Of a stretch of 38,969 bases of DNA, positions 8,648 through 15,807 are shown in pieces. The DNA is from a virus. Within the stretch, counting starts at the first letter, position 1; the number at the start of each line of letters is the position of its first letter. The stretch is taken from the IMG/VR virus record IMGVR_UViG_3300042402_001379, positions 1-38,969 of that record. One strand, written 5' to 3'. A program made the translations under genes and the position numbers. The notes under the pieces are model-generated. The model was not told where the DNA came from. It did no database searches and saw only the letters and a list, made by a program, of their open reading frames with translations.

Positions 8648-8655
8648 TATAAATA
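8648..8655 (+). promoter_or_regulatory. T4-type late promoter (TATAAATA)
   Basis: A perfect TATAAATA just after the terminator and 18 bases before the ATG at 8674, with AAAGGAGA as a strong ribosome-binding site between them. The placement right behind a terminator supports it as a genuine start of a new transcript. Confidence 0.65.
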
Positions 8656-8673
8656 TAATAAAGGAGATATATT

Positions 8674-9006
8674 ATGGTAGCTCGTAACCCTAATAACTTA
8701 ATAGCATTCGGACACTTTAACGGCATCGGGGGTGATATACAATGCTATACAATTGACGGCGGTGCAACACTTGCTAACGAAACAAATCCAGGCGAAACCA
8801 TGGAATATATTATGAGAATTATCAATGAGGATGCAACTATTCTTGCAGTAGGCGCAGAAGACGGCTCAGGCGGGTTCCGTGTAATGTTGCAAACTAGTAG
8901 TTGGACTGCCGCTGCATTGCAAACTGCAATTCGTGCATTGGGTTCTACTGTGGGTACTAATAGTTATGATGCAAGTGCAGCAACAGTTGTAGCATACACA
9001 TTTTAA
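8674..9006 (+). CDS. Small virion protein candidate, paralogue-like
   Basis: A 110-residue protein with beta-rich N-terminal part (MVARNPNNLIAFGHFNGIGG, QCYTIDGGATLANET) and a helical segment followed by a strand (TAAALQTAIRALGSTVG, ATVVAYTF). The C-terminal pattern resembles the preceding 88-residue protein. Like that gene it forms its own late unit, with TATAAATA, a strong ribosome-binding site and a terminator 27 bases after the stop. This layout implies high, separate expression and hence a structural role. The protein is not recognised further. Confidence 0.62.
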   Translation: MVARNPNNLIAFGHFNGIGGDIQCYTIDGGATLANETNPGETMEYIMRIINEDATILAVGAEDGSGGFRVMLQTSSWTAAALQTAIRALGSTVGTNSYDASAATVVAYTF

Positions 9007-9032
9007 CTTACTGAATATAGTAAATTTGCTAT

Positions 9033-9059
9033 AAAAAGGACCCGAAAGGGTCCTTTTTT
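9033..9059 (+). terminator. Rho-independent terminator with GAAA tetraloop
   Basis: Perfect 11-bp stem AAAAAGGACCC (9033-9043) and GGGTCCTTTTT (9048-9058) around a GAAA tetraloop, running directly into T residues. The A-rich upstream and T-rich downstream arms would also allow function on the other strand. Confidence 0.88.
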
Positions 9060-9077
9060 ATTGTATACAGTAAATCA

Positions 9078-9085
9078 AATAAATA
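9078..9085 (+). promoter_or_regulatory. Late-promoter box (AATAAATA)
   Basis: AATAAATA, 32 bases before the ATG at 9118 and just behind a terminator. AAAGGAG at 9102-9108 is the ribosome-binding site. Confidence 0.5.
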
Positions 9086-9117
9086 TTAACAGAGGACAAG
9101 CAAAGGAGTGACACCCA

Positions 9118-9483
9118 ATGGCAAGAGCACCAAAAGGACCAAAAACACTAGAGTCAGGATCAAAGTATGAAGCATTTGATGTAGACGGTGACGGTGTAGT
9201 GACCGATTCAGAAATCGCAGCACAAGAAAAAATGATACAGATTGAAAATCAAGACAAGCGTGAAGATGCACAACGTAACATGGCATGGTTTGCACTGTTC
9301 GGTATGTTACTATACCCGTTTGCAGTTGTTATGGCAAGTTGGTTAAGTTTAGAGGCAGCACCTGGCATACTAGGTGATATGGCACCAACATACTTCGTAT
9401 CAGTGGCAGCAATAGTTGCAGCATTCTACGGAACACAGGCTTATACTAGCACCAGATCAAGTAGCGACGATACTTCAATTTAA
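9118..9483 (+). CDS. EF-hand membrane protein
   Basis: A 121-residue protein that combines a canonical calcium-binding EF-hand loop (residues 21-32, DVDGDGVVTDSE, with ligands at loop positions 1, 3, 5, 7, 9 and 12) with two predicted transmembrane helices (about 56-76, WFALFGMLLYPFAVVMASWL, and 91-107, YFVSVAAIVAAFYG). A charged helix (about 33-53) joins them. The N-terminus is basic and has no signal peptide. I recall similar EF-hand membrane proteins from marine T4-like phages, with no role known to me. The two-helix topology is also seen in holins, so calcium-sensitive membrane activity is one possibility, but this is speculative. It is expressed from its own late box. Confidence 0.72.
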   Translation: MARAPKGPKTLESGSKYEAFDVDGDGVVTDSEIAAQEKMIQIENQDKREDAQRNMAWFALFGMLLYPFAVVMASWLSLEAAPGILGDMAPTYFVSVAAIVAAFYGTQAYTSTRSSSDDTSI

Positions 9484-9498
9484 TAGATAAGTAACAAC

Positions 9499-10053
9499 AT
9501 GCAAGACTTTTATATCCTTCAACGAACCAACAGACCTTTAGTAGCAGAGGAAGTTAAAAAGTGGTATTACACTGTTAACTTACTAGCACCAGATGGCATA
9601 TTAGCAGGAGATGATGATACAACTAGCTTAATGCTAGGAATTCATCTGAACAAATATCTATATATTATTCCTCTAGTAAGACATCTTACTGCAGATGAAG
9701 CTGAAAAGATCGTTGAAGGATATATGCGTGTAACTACACATGATTTTGAGATAGAATCTAGTAACGTATATGAAGCAAACGCTAATTTCGGTCAACCATT
9801 TGAATATGATATTTCAATGGACGACGAAGCAAGAAATATATTATTAGATGCAGTCTCGAGAAAAGCACACAATGCGTGGATACTAGAACAAATGGATAAA
9901 GGCTGGCGATTTGGTTTAGACTTAGACATTGTTAACAAAACACACCCATGTATGCGCCCGTGGGACGACTTGCCAGATAGCTATAAGCGGTACTTGCAAC
10001 GTAGCGATAAAGACTTAGTAGATTATTACAGCAAAAACGCAAACAAGTTCTAA
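9499..10053 (+). CDS. RyR-domain protein
   Basis: A 184-residue soluble protein whose C-terminal third matches the RyR (ryanodine-receptor type) domain. Residues about 117-165 contain HNAWILEQMDKGWRFG, KTHPCMRP and WDDLPDSYKRYLQ, matching the family pattern H-x2-W, GW-x-YG, THP-x-L-x-P and dLP. The first 110 residues are an acidic alpha/beta region without a recognised family. RyR domains occur singly in many bacterial and phage proteins and have been proposed to bind nucleotide-like ligands in conflict systems; that role is not shown here. It lies between the EF-hand gene and uvsE with 15- and 69-base gaps. Confidence 0.7.
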   Translation: MQDFYILQRTNRPLVAEEVKKWYYTVNLLAPDGILAGDDDTTSLMLGIHLNKYLYIIPLVRHLTADEAEKIVEGYMRVTTHDFEIESSNVYEANANFGQPFEYDISMDDEARNILLDAVSRKAHNAWILEQMDKGWRFGLDLDIVNKTHPCMRPWDDLPDSYKRYLQRSDKDLVDYYSKNANKF

Positions 10054-10059
10054 ATACAG

Positions 10060-10087
10060 TTGACATTTATAGGTATGATGTTATGTT
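10060..10087 (+). promoter_or_regulatory. Sigma70-like promoter before uvsE
   Basis: TTGACA at 10060-10065, a 16-base spacer and TATGTT at 10082-10087, ahead of AAGGA and a TTG start. A TCTAAATA near-match to the late box overlaps the 3' end of the previous gene at 10049-10056, so both early and late starts are conceivable. Confidence 0.4.
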
Positions 10088-10122
10088 TATAAAGTAACCG
10101 CATCATATCAAGGATTGTCCTT

Positions 10123-11151
10123 TTGACTAAGCGCATCGGCTTTGCATGTAAATATATGCATCACAACCAGAATCTTAAGTCTAAGTTGCTTGAAGACATT
10201 CAGCGACCATATAATGAAAAAACTACAACAATTACTTGGCTTAATAATCAGAAGCGCAGCGTTGCAGAAGAACGTCTGTATGATATTGTTAAGCATAATG
10301 CACTCGCACTAGAAAGGCTAATTAGGTATGTTGGATCCCTCCCACCTGAACTTCGTATGGTTCGTATTGGCTCAGGTCTTCTTCCTGCTTATACTCACCG
10401 TGATTGGGATTATTTTTATCGGCAAGCAAGTATCCGAACATGGCTCGACAGAACTTACTCGAGCATTGGCAAAATTGCACGTGAGCTTGATGTTCGCTTG
10501 TCTTTTCACCCTGGGCAGTTCACCGTTTTGGCTTCCGATAATCCAGACATTGTCCGTAACTCACTAGAGGAATTTGAATATCATGCGGATATCATCAGGT
10601 GGATGGGCTACGGTAAGAGTTGGCAAGACTTCAAGTGTAACGTCCACATCTCCGGCAAACAAGGTCCCGCCGGTATCAAAAGCATCCTTCCAAAATTGTC
10701 TCCAGAGGCAAGAAACTGTATTACTATCGAAAACGACGAAAACTCCTGGGGACTCGAAGCTAGCTTAGAATTAATGAATGATGTTCCACTAGTTCTAGAC
10801 GTCCACCACCACTGGGTTAAGACTGGTGAATATATTGAGGTAACAGATGAACGTGTTAGAAAAGTTATTGATAGTTGGCGGGGTGTTAGGCCCGTTCTTC
10901 ATTATAGCATTAGCCGTGAAGACGTTATTCCCACAACTGAAACAAATTCACGGCCAGATTACAAAACGCTCCTCCAAGAAGGCTACAAAAAAGCGAAGCT
11001 AAGGGCGCACAGTGACTATTGCTGGAATACAGCATGTAACGATTGGGTCTTGACTTTTTGGCAAGATTTCGATATTATGACAGAAACTAAAAGAAAAAAT
11101 CTATCTGCTATGCAATTGTATTTGCAAGCAAAGGAAAATGGTCATATATAG
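10123..11151 (+). CDS. uvsE: UV-damage endonuclease UvsE (UVDE family)
   Basis: UVDE-family repair endonuclease of 342 residues, a TIM-barrel metal enzyme that nicks DNA 5' of UV photoproducts and some other lesions. Family signatures include RIGFACKYM at the N-terminus, MVRIGSGLLP, LSFHPGQFTVLAS, NVHISGKQGPAG, ITIENDENSWG, PLVLDVHHHWV and PVLHYSISRED, which supply the His, Glu and Asp metal ligands. The start is a TTG at 10123 with AAGGA eight bases before it; the next ATG would remove the first beta strand and is unlikely. The gene would allow light-independent repair of phage DNA in sunlit water. Its last 44 bases are overlapped by an endonuclease gene on the other strand. Confidence 0.9.
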   Translation: MTKRIGFACKYMHHNQNLKSKLLEDIQRPYNEKTTTITWLNNQKRSVAEERLYDIVKHNALALERLIRYVGSLPPELRMVRIGSGLLPAYTHRDWDYFYRQASIRTWLDRTYSSIGKIARELDVRLSFHPGQFTVLASDNPDIVRNSLEEFEYHADIIRWMGYGKSWQDFKCNVHISGKQGPAGIKSILPKLSPEARNCITIENDENSWGLEASLELMNDVPLVLDVHHHWVKTGEYIEVTDERVRKVIDSWRGVRPVLHYSISREDVIPTTETNSRPDYKTLLQEGYKKAKLRAHSDYCWNTACNDWVLTFWQDFDIMTETKRKNLSAMQLYLQAKENGHI

Positions 11152-11722
11152 GATGAGATTTATCTTTTAAACGACGAATAGTTGTATAGTCAAATCCGGT
11201 TTCTTTTACTATTTCCATAATAGTATGATTATTTAACAAACTGATTGCATTTTCAAATTTTAGATAATCATTTGTATATCTGGTGTGCCATGTTCTCCAC
11301 GCTTTTGCACTTTTATCAACGGTTTTATACCATTCCTTTAAACTAGCAACTCTATTTTGAGTTGCTTCTGCAGACGGTGGGCCGAGCTTTCTACCTTTAT
11401 TAATGCCTATCATTCTTTCACTTTGAAGTTTTCGCATTTCTTCGCTAGGAGAGTAGCCTTGACCGCCGTATAATAAGTTTACGAGCAAGCCGCCTTCGAG
11501 TTTCAGCCCATATTCAGATATAAGTTGTTTTTCTAGATTAAACGCTTGTTCTTCGGTAAGATTTTGTTTGATAATTTTTATACGATTTCTATCATCAGGC
11601 CGAAGTTCTACTCCATTGGATCTTTTATGAGATTGGTATGCTCTATAATTCTTCCCTTTACCTATATAGTAAGGGGTCATATCTTCTCTAAGATACTGAT
11701 AAACGTAATAAATATTTTCCAT
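11108..11722 (-). CDS. Freestanding GIY-YIG homing endonuclease
   Basis: A 204-residue GIY-YIG nuclease on the minus strand, the only clear minus-strand gene here. The N-terminus has the two-strand core in the variant form YYVYQYL and YYIGKGKNYRAYQSH, and then an EEQAFNLEKQLISEYG helix with the catalytic Glu. A NUMOD3-like stretch (SPSEEMRKLQSERMIGINKG) and a C-terminal helix-turn-helix-like segment (IMEIVKETGFDYTTIRRLKD) would bind DNA. This is the composition of T4 Seg-type mobile endonucleases. It has TAGGAG before its ATG. It overlaps the 3' end of uvsE by 44 bases, so it probably arrived by insertion next to that gene. Confidence 0.85.
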   Translation of the reverse strand: MENIYYVYQYLREDMTPYYIGKGKNYRAYQSHKRSNGVELRPDDRNRIKIIKQNLTEEQAFNLEKQLISEYGLKLEGGLLVNLLYGGQGYSPSEEMRKLQSERMIGINKGRKLGPPSAEATQNRVASLKEWYKTVDKSAKAWRTWHTRYTNDYLKFENAISLLNNHTIMEIVKETGFDYTTIRRLKDKSHPIYDHFPLLANTIA

Positions 11723-11782
11723 GCTGTAACTCCTACATAGTTATAGAGTAGTCGGATGTTGGCGCATCGTGGACTACACTTG

Positions 11783-11794
11783 TATTTATTTATT
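11783..11794 (-). promoter_or_regulatory. Late-promoter boxes for the minus-strand endonuclease
   Basis: Read on the minus strand, this stretch holds two overlapping AATAAATA boxes (complement of 11783-11790 and 11787-11794), about 60 to 70 bases upstream of the GIY-YIG gene start. The gene may thus be expressed late by its own promoter. Confidence 0.35.
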
Positions 11795-11821
11795 GACAAT
11801 AAGAAAAATGAGTGCTAGTAT
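11793..11821 (+). promoter_or_regulatory. Possible sigma70 promoter for the 11868 gene cluster
   Basis: TTGACA at 11793-11798, a 17-base spacer and TAGTAT at 11816-11821 (4 of 6). It lies in the divergent gap between the minus-strand endonuclease and the plus-strand genes, where a promoter is needed. Confidence 0.4.
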
Positions 11822-11867
11822 CAATTCATATAGCAACTTTACAAACAATATACTAAGGAATCGATTA

Positions 11868-12233
11868 ATGAAGCCTGAAACACCGGCACAAGGTATTTTA
11901 AAAACCAGCGAGTGGGGTGATAGCAAATGGTATCACATTCGATGTAGCTGTGGCAATGATGATTGCTCACATGAACTGAATGTGGAAGCAGACGAAGTTG
12001 ACGTTAGTGTTCACATCTATTCGAAGAACCATACCAAATGGTGGAAAATGAATCGCTGGCAGCAAATTTGGCAAATCCTAACTAAGGGCTATGCTGAAAT
12101 GGATACTACTATTGTGCTGGATGAGCAGACTGCAATTAACTATGCAGCCGCACTTACCAGTGCAGTCACTGACGTAAAACAGGCCAAAGCCGACTATTGG
12201 GCCAAGCGAGAAGCAAAGCGAGAAGAAAAATGA
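11868..12233 (+). CDS. Small Cys/His-containing phage protein of unknown role
   Basis: A 121-residue protein, start placed at ATG 11868 because AAGGA lies eight bases upstream and an upstream in-frame extension has no such site. The N-terminal half is beta-rich with a CSCGNDDCSH cluster that could hold a metal ion (ILKTSEWGDSKWYHIRCSC, ELNVEADEVDVSVHIYS); the C-terminal half is helical and ends in a charged tail (YWAKREAKREEK). I recall similar proteins in other T4-like phages but no assigned function. Its stop overlaps the start of the next gene by four bases. Confidence 0.6.
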   Translation: MKPETPAQGILKTSEWGDSKWYHIRCSCGNDDCSHELNVEADEVDVSVHIYSKNHTKWWKMNRWQQIWQILTKGYAEMDTTIVLDEQTAINYAAALTSAVTDVKQAKADYWAKREAKREEK

Positions 12234-12463
12234 AAAAACATCTTTGGGATATTTTATTTTATGCAGTGATTTTTGGTATGGTATATTACCAATCTTCGCA
12301 TGACAGCGACTGGTTACTAATGGGTTCTGTAACTGTTTTTCTTATTGGGGCAGCTCAAGTTCTATCAACATTCTTTACCATTCTGTTGTATGGCCTGGTT
12401 TGGTTCTGGGATGCAACTGTGAATTACAGCAAAAATCGTAAAGTATATGAGAGTGAAGAATGA
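12230..12463 (+). CDS. Small membrane protein
   Basis: A 77-residue protein starting at ATG 12230 in an ATGA overlap with the preceding gene. It has a hydrophobic stretch at about residues 5-20 (LWDILFYAVIFGMVYY) and a longer one at about 29-62 (LLMGSVTVFLIGAAQVLSTFFTILL in two parts), so two or three membrane helices, and a charged C-terminal tail (YSKNRKVYESEE). There is no signal peptide. It may be an inner-membrane protein of the infected cell; a holin-like role is possible but a better candidate lies beside the endolysin. Coupled by overlap to the next gene. Confidence 0.55.
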   Translation: MKKHLWDILFYAVIFGMVYYQSSHDSDWLLMGSVTVFLIGAAQVLSTFFTILLYGLVWFWDATVNYSKNRKVYESEE

Positions 12464-12900
12464 AAGTAGGTTTGAGTCTAAGTCGTTGCGTTCGTGACAT
12501 TTTTGAAAAACGTGTTCAACTAAAAGAAGTTTTAGTAGTAATTAGTCGTACTGATTTTGATCCAGAGGACGACAAACAATGGAATAGCATCTGGACAGGC
12601 TATGCAGATGACAATTTGTTAGGCAGTGTATGGAGTCATCCAGAGTGGCACGGATATAAAGATAACGAACAAGAATTCCGTAACATTTGCATTAACCTAA
12701 AAAAATCCGGACAACTACATCAACCAAGACAGTTTGGTGCATTTCCACCTCGACTAGATTATTACTGGTATGACGTTATTATTTCTCCCGCAGATCTTGC
12801 TAACAATCCTGCAGCAGAAGAAGCGTGGAATACATATAAAATTGCTGCAAAACTAGGATCAGCAAAAACACAAAACTTAATTTTTGACAACAATTTTTGA
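12460..12900 (+). CDS. Unknown protein, Trp-rich
   Basis: A 146-residue soluble protein beginning MKVGLSLSRCVRDIFEKRV. It is rich in Trp, Asp and Asn (TGYADDNLLGSVWSHPEWHG, FPPRLDYYWYDVIISPADL) with predicted alternating helices and strands and no recognised motif. Its start overlaps the previous stop by four bases and it ends seven bases before the next ATG, so it belongs to the 11868-13735 operon. The role is not known. Confidence 0.58.
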   Translation: MKVGLSLSRCVRDIFEKRVQLKEVLVVISRTDFDPEDDKQWNSIWTGYADDNLLGSVWSHPEWHGYKDNEQEFRNICINLKKSGQLHQPRQFGAFPPRLDYYWYDVIISPADLANNPAAEEAWNTYKIAAKLGSAKTQNLIFDNNF

Positions 12901-12907
12901 GGTTAAT

Positions 12908-13735
12908 ATGTCGGGATATACAGCACAGATCAGTCCATATGCAGTTGCAGCAACAGATTGGTTCACAAACAAAGTAACTGCAGTTGTTGATACATCCGAA
13001 GACGATAAAGAACAAACATACGTCATTGGTGGTATTGACCACAGTTTTAAATGTGTACCGGCACGAACTACAAATTTTAAATTATTCTGCTTGTCGAATC
13101 CACACCTAACCGAAGCCGAAGCATTTAATATTTGGGAATATTACCGAGAACAGTTTATTAGAGCAAAACTCAAGCGTTGTAATCTGAGTAGGTTCAGAGA
13201 AAACCTGTGTAATTTTATAACAGAACAGTATACAAATGTACACAGAGACGAGTTTTCTGGTAATGTTACGACATTGTCACGTCACGATAACATTGAAAAG
13301 TTGATCAGACTTGCACTGTGGCTAGAACTGCAATATCAAATTGATACAACATGTTCTCGTCTGAGCGAAAATATTAGCGTTGATGATATGTCAGATAGTG
13401 CAAAGATTTTCATGAAAACCGCTGTCTACAATAACTATGTGTCGTATTTTGCAAAAAGTGAACGGTTTCCATATGATCCAGAAGAATACAAAAACCGTAA
13501 ACTATTTGTAAAGAACGTATTCGAGTTCACATATAAAAACTATCATGCATATGTCTGCGAATCTGAGATTGGTGCAGTCGAGATCCGTGTTGACCGTAAA
13601 CATAGCCCATTTATTGTTAATTTTAGTAAACAGATTAACGAAGGGGTTACAATTAACATAGTTAACAGTGAAATCAGAACTAATATTGACAACAGTGTTC
13701 CGGTGTTAGTAATTAAAAACTGGTTCATCGAATAA
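12908..13735 (+). CDS. Unknown 275-residue protein
   Basis: Start chosen at ATG 12908, which has GAGG just before it; an upstream TTG at 12884 would overlap the preceding gene and has no such site. The protein has an N-terminal beta-rich part (SGYTAQISPYAVAATDW), a central helical part (EAEAFNIWEYYREQFIRAK, NIEKLIRLALWLELQYQ) and a C-terminal beta-rich part (YHAYVCESEIGAVEIRVD). There is no signal peptide, membrane helix or catalytic motif that I recognise. It is the last gene of the 11868-13735 cluster. It could be a phage structural or regulatory protein. Confidence 0.58.
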   Translation: MSGYTAQISPYAVAATDWFTNKVTAVVDTSEDDKEQTYVIGGIDHSFKCVPARTTNFKLFCLSNPHLTEAEAFNIWEYYREQFIRAKLKRCNLSRFRENLCNFITEQYTNVHRDEFSGNVTTLSRHDNIEKLIRLALWLELQYQIDTTCSRLSENISVDDMSDSAKIFMKTAVYNNYVSYFAKSERFPYDPEEYKNRKLFVKNVFEFTYKNYHAYVCESEIGAVEIRVDRKHSPFIVNFSKQINEGVTINIVNSEIRTNIDNSVPVLVIKNWFIE

Positions 13736-13801
13736 GCAAAAATCCGCTTATGTATTACTCTTGTTACATTGTGTTTTTAAGGTTTCTTTTAAATACATGT
13801 G

Positions 13802-14299
13802 ATGAGAGTGATATTATTTTGTTTATTAACAGCAGGCTGTGCGCCTCTATTCACATTTGATAAACCAAAAGAAACTCCTTCTGAGGAAATTATTAGTACC
13901 GCTGAACAATTTGAAGGACTAACTGAAAAATACCATCGCCGAGAATTAGCAGAAGCAATCGGAGTAGATCCGGTTAGAACCGAATGGTGCGCTGCATTCG
14001 TCAACGCAGTTTTAGATATGAATGACATTCAAGGATCTGAAACAGTAAGCGATAATCCTTTACTAGCCCGAAGTTTTCTTTCATGGGGCAGTCCAGTTAA
14101 CGAAGCGCAATCAGGCGATATTGTTGTTTTCCCACGTGGAAATCAAGCATGGCAAGGACATGTAGGAATACATGCTAGCACAGTATACATTGACGGAAAA
14201 AAATGGTATTGGGTACTGGGCGGTAATCAAAACAATAGCGTAAGTTTTAAGCTGTATCCAGCATATAAAACTATCGGTATCAGGCGTCTAATCTTATAA
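13802..14299 (+). CDS. CHAP-like lipoprotein (TIGR02594-type)
   Basis: A 165-residue predicted lipoprotein. The start is ATG 13802 (a GTG lies directly before it). Residues 1-13 are a short lipoprotein signal with lipobox LTAGC (C13). The rest resembles the TIGR02594 family of NlpC/P60-CHAP-like proteins: RTEWCAAFVNAVLD carries the catalytic Cys (C63), then LSWGSPVNEAQSGDIVVF, QGHVGIHAS with the His (H120) and WVLGGNQNNSV. Such enzymes usually cleave peptidoglycan peptides. A lipid anchor is unusual for a phage cell-wall enzyme and would hold it on the periplasmic face of a host membrane. A ribosome-binding site is not obvious; TTTAAATA lies close upstream. Confidence 0.75.
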   Translation: MRVILFCLLTAGCAPLFTFDKPKETPSEEIISTAEQFEGLTEKYHRRELAEAIGVDPVRTEWCAAFVNAVLDMNDIQGSETVSDNPLLARSFLSWGSPVNEAQSGDIVVFPRGNQAWQGHVGIHASTVYIDGKKWYWVLGGNQNNSVSFKLYPAYKTIGIRRLIL

Positions 14300-14302
14300 A
14301 TA
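14295..14302 (+). promoter_or_regulatory. T4-type late promoter (TATAAATA)
   Basis: A perfect TATAAATA overlapping the end of the CHAP-like gene, 81 bases before the ATG at 14384. The long leader that it would produce contains two hairpins. Confidence 0.65.
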
Positions 14303-14313
14303 ATAGATAGGAA

Positions 14314-14351
14314 CTGCAATAATTGCAGCTTTATGGGGTTCCCGCCCCGTA
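14314..14351 (+). promoter_or_regulatory. Structured 5' leader with two hairpins
   Basis: The leader between the late promoter and the ATG at 14384 holds CTGCAA-TAA-TTGCAG (14314-14328, 6-bp stem) and TATGGGG-TTCCCG-CCCCGTA (14332-14351, 7-bp stem with one G-T pair), followed by a strong AAGGAG site at 14371. The hairpins may protect the transcript of an abundant protein; no T run follows, so they are not terminators. Confidence 0.45.
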
Positions 14352-14383
14352 GGACCTAGAACGTCAATTTAAGGAGAAAACAA

Positions 14384-15295
14384 ATGGGGCGTCCGTTAAA
14401 CAAAAAATATTTTGGTAACCGCAATATCGGTTCCGCAAGCGTAACTACTGACGACGGAATCGGTGGTGGTTTCGTATCAGGTGTAACTATTACTACCGCA
14501 GGCTCATACTTGGGCGCTGCTCAACCAACAGTAACATTCTCTGCCCCAGACGGTGTCGGCGGTGTTACTGCAACAGGTACTACTGTTATGGAAGTACTAA
14601 GCGCAGTTGCAACAGCAGGCGGTTCTAACTATTCAGTAGGTGATGTGCTAACTGTTACTTACAGTGGCCAGACTGCTACCTTCACAGTAGCAACACTATC
14701 AGGCAACGCAGTTGCAACAGTAACACCACTAGCACGTGGTACATTTACTGCAACAACTACTGGTGCTAAATCAACAACAGTTGCACCAGCTGGTGGTACT
14801 GGTTGTACATTAACTATCACTTATCGTGTTAAGGATATTACTATCACTGAACAAGGTTCGGGTTATACTGATGCAGCAGATGCAGCTATCACATTTAGTG
14901 GTGGTACAGGTGCTGCTGACGCAGTATTAGGCACCGACACAGGTATCATCGGAACAGTAGGAAACCAAGAAAACTCAATTACTATGATTGGGTTTCTAAC
15001 AGGCGGATCAGCGGTACAGGTTGACATTATACGTCAAGTATCTACAAACCGTTACAAAGTAACAGATGGTACTCGTACTGGTATTGTACAGCTACAACCA
15101 TCACTAGCGAACGCTGCAGGCGAATGCAGTATTGTTGCTACTGACGCTGCAGGTGACACTTACTATGTAACTAAGTTAACTGCTCGCAGAGCGCAACTAA
15201 CACAAGGTACTGGAACAGTTTATACAACTGGTAAGAGCGTTCCATGGACATTTGGTACTGCTACTTCAACAGTATGCAAAATCGCTAACGCATAA
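14384..15295 (+). CDS. Virion structural protein, Gly/Thr-rich
   Basis: A 303-residue beta-rich protein beginning MGRPLNKKYFGNRNIGS, a start I associate with structural proteins of marine T4-like phages. Two or three related modules of the form V-x-I-x3-G-x-x-Y-x(n)-P-x-VTFS are visible (VSGVTITTAGSYLGAAQPTV, then DITITEQGSGYTDAADAAI), and the C-terminal domain differs (MIGFLTGGSAVQVDIIRQVS to PWTFGTATSTVCKIANA). Codon use is richer in preferred codons than in the neighbours, it has a late promoter, a strong ribosome-binding site and its own terminator, so it is likely to be an abundant virion protein. Its place in the particle is not known. Confidence 0.65.
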   Translation: MGRPLNKKYFGNRNIGSASVTTDDGIGGGFVSGVTITTAGSYLGAAQPTVTFSAPDGVGGVTATGTTVMEVLSAVATAGGSNYSVGDVLTVTYSGQTATFTVATLSGNAVATVTPLARGTFTATTTGAKSTTVAPAGGTGCTLTITYRVKDITITEQGSGYTDAADAAITFSGGTGAADAVLGTDTGIIGTVGNQENSITMIGFLTGGSAVQVDIIRQVSTNRYKVTDGTRTGIVQLQPSLANAAGECSIVATDAAGDTYYVTKLTARRAQLTQGTGTVYTTGKSVPWTFGTATSTVCKIANA

Positions 15296-15315
15296 CAAAA
15301 ACTAAAACATTACTG

Positions 15316-15359
15316 TCCTTGGTAAATAGTATAACAACTATTTTACCAAGGATTTTTTT
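15316..15359 (+). terminator. Terminator whose 3' arm contains the next gene's RBS
   Basis: A 15-bp stem (15316-15330 with 15337-15352, one bulged T, six-base loop) is followed by seven T residues and then an A that begins the ATG of the next gene at 15360. The AAGGA of that gene (15348-15352) is the base of the 3' arm. In read-through RNA the ribosome-binding site would therefore be paired and hidden. Confidence 0.85.
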
Positions 15360-15806
15360 ATGAAGATATCACACATAATTGAAGGATTAAAGGATCCTAA
15401 AGATAACCCATGCTGGGATGGGTATAAACCTGTAGGTACAAAAAAGAAAAACGGAAAAACTGTTCCTAATTGCGTTCCTGAAAGTTTAGAAGAATCATAC
15501 GATGGCGACGAGTTTTACGAAGCGTATGGCGATCTTTGGTTTAACGAAGACGAGCAATTAGACGAGGCTGAATATCAAGGTCGTAAAGTGCCGCTTGGAA
15601 AACCGATCCGAAGCAGTGGTGGCCCTAAGAAGTTCCATGTGTTTGTTAAAAACGGCGACAAAGTAAAAAAAGTAAACTTCGGTGATCCTAATATGAGTAT
15701 TAAGAAATCAAATCCTGCTAGACGAAGAAGTTTCCGTGCTAGACATAACTGCGATAATCCAGGGCCGAGAACTAAAGCTCGTTACTGGAGTTGTAAGGCT
15801 TGGTAA
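15360..15806 (+). CDS. Tagged small protein with basic Cys-containing C-terminal domain
   Basis: First member of the tagged block: MKISHIIE-G fits the tag, with I6-I7-E8 as the predicted prohead-protease site. The 148-residue protein has three parts: a Pro/Lys segment (DNPCWDGYKPVGTKKKNGK), an acidic linker with several further (L/F)-x-E sites (ESLEES, FNEDEQLDEA; L67-D68-E69 before A70), and a very basic C-terminal domain (NPARRRSFRARHNC, KARYWSCKAW). I recall this C-terminal domain from other phage head-region proteins, function unknown. Cleavage after E69 would release a small basic, possibly DNA-binding, protein. Its ribosome-binding site is inside a terminator hairpin. Confidence 0.7.
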   Translation: MKISHIIEGLKDPKDNPCWDGYKPVGTKKKNGKTVPNCVPESLEESYDGDEFYEAYGDLWFNEDEQLDEAEYQGRKVPLGKPIRSSGGPKKFHVFVKNGDKVKKVNFGDPNMSIKKSNPARRRSFRARHNCDNPGPRTKARYWSCKAW

Positions 15807-15807
15807 T

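Noticed and set aside
12884-12912. TTGACA with TATGTC at 17-base spacing as a promoter
   Set aside because: It lies at the overlap of two genes of one operon, the -10 is poor, and it coincides with the coding end and ribosome-binding site of the next gene.
15316-15330. GGTAAATA as a late promoter before the 15360 gene
   Set aside because: It matches only six of eight bases and is explained as the 5' arm of the terminator stem.
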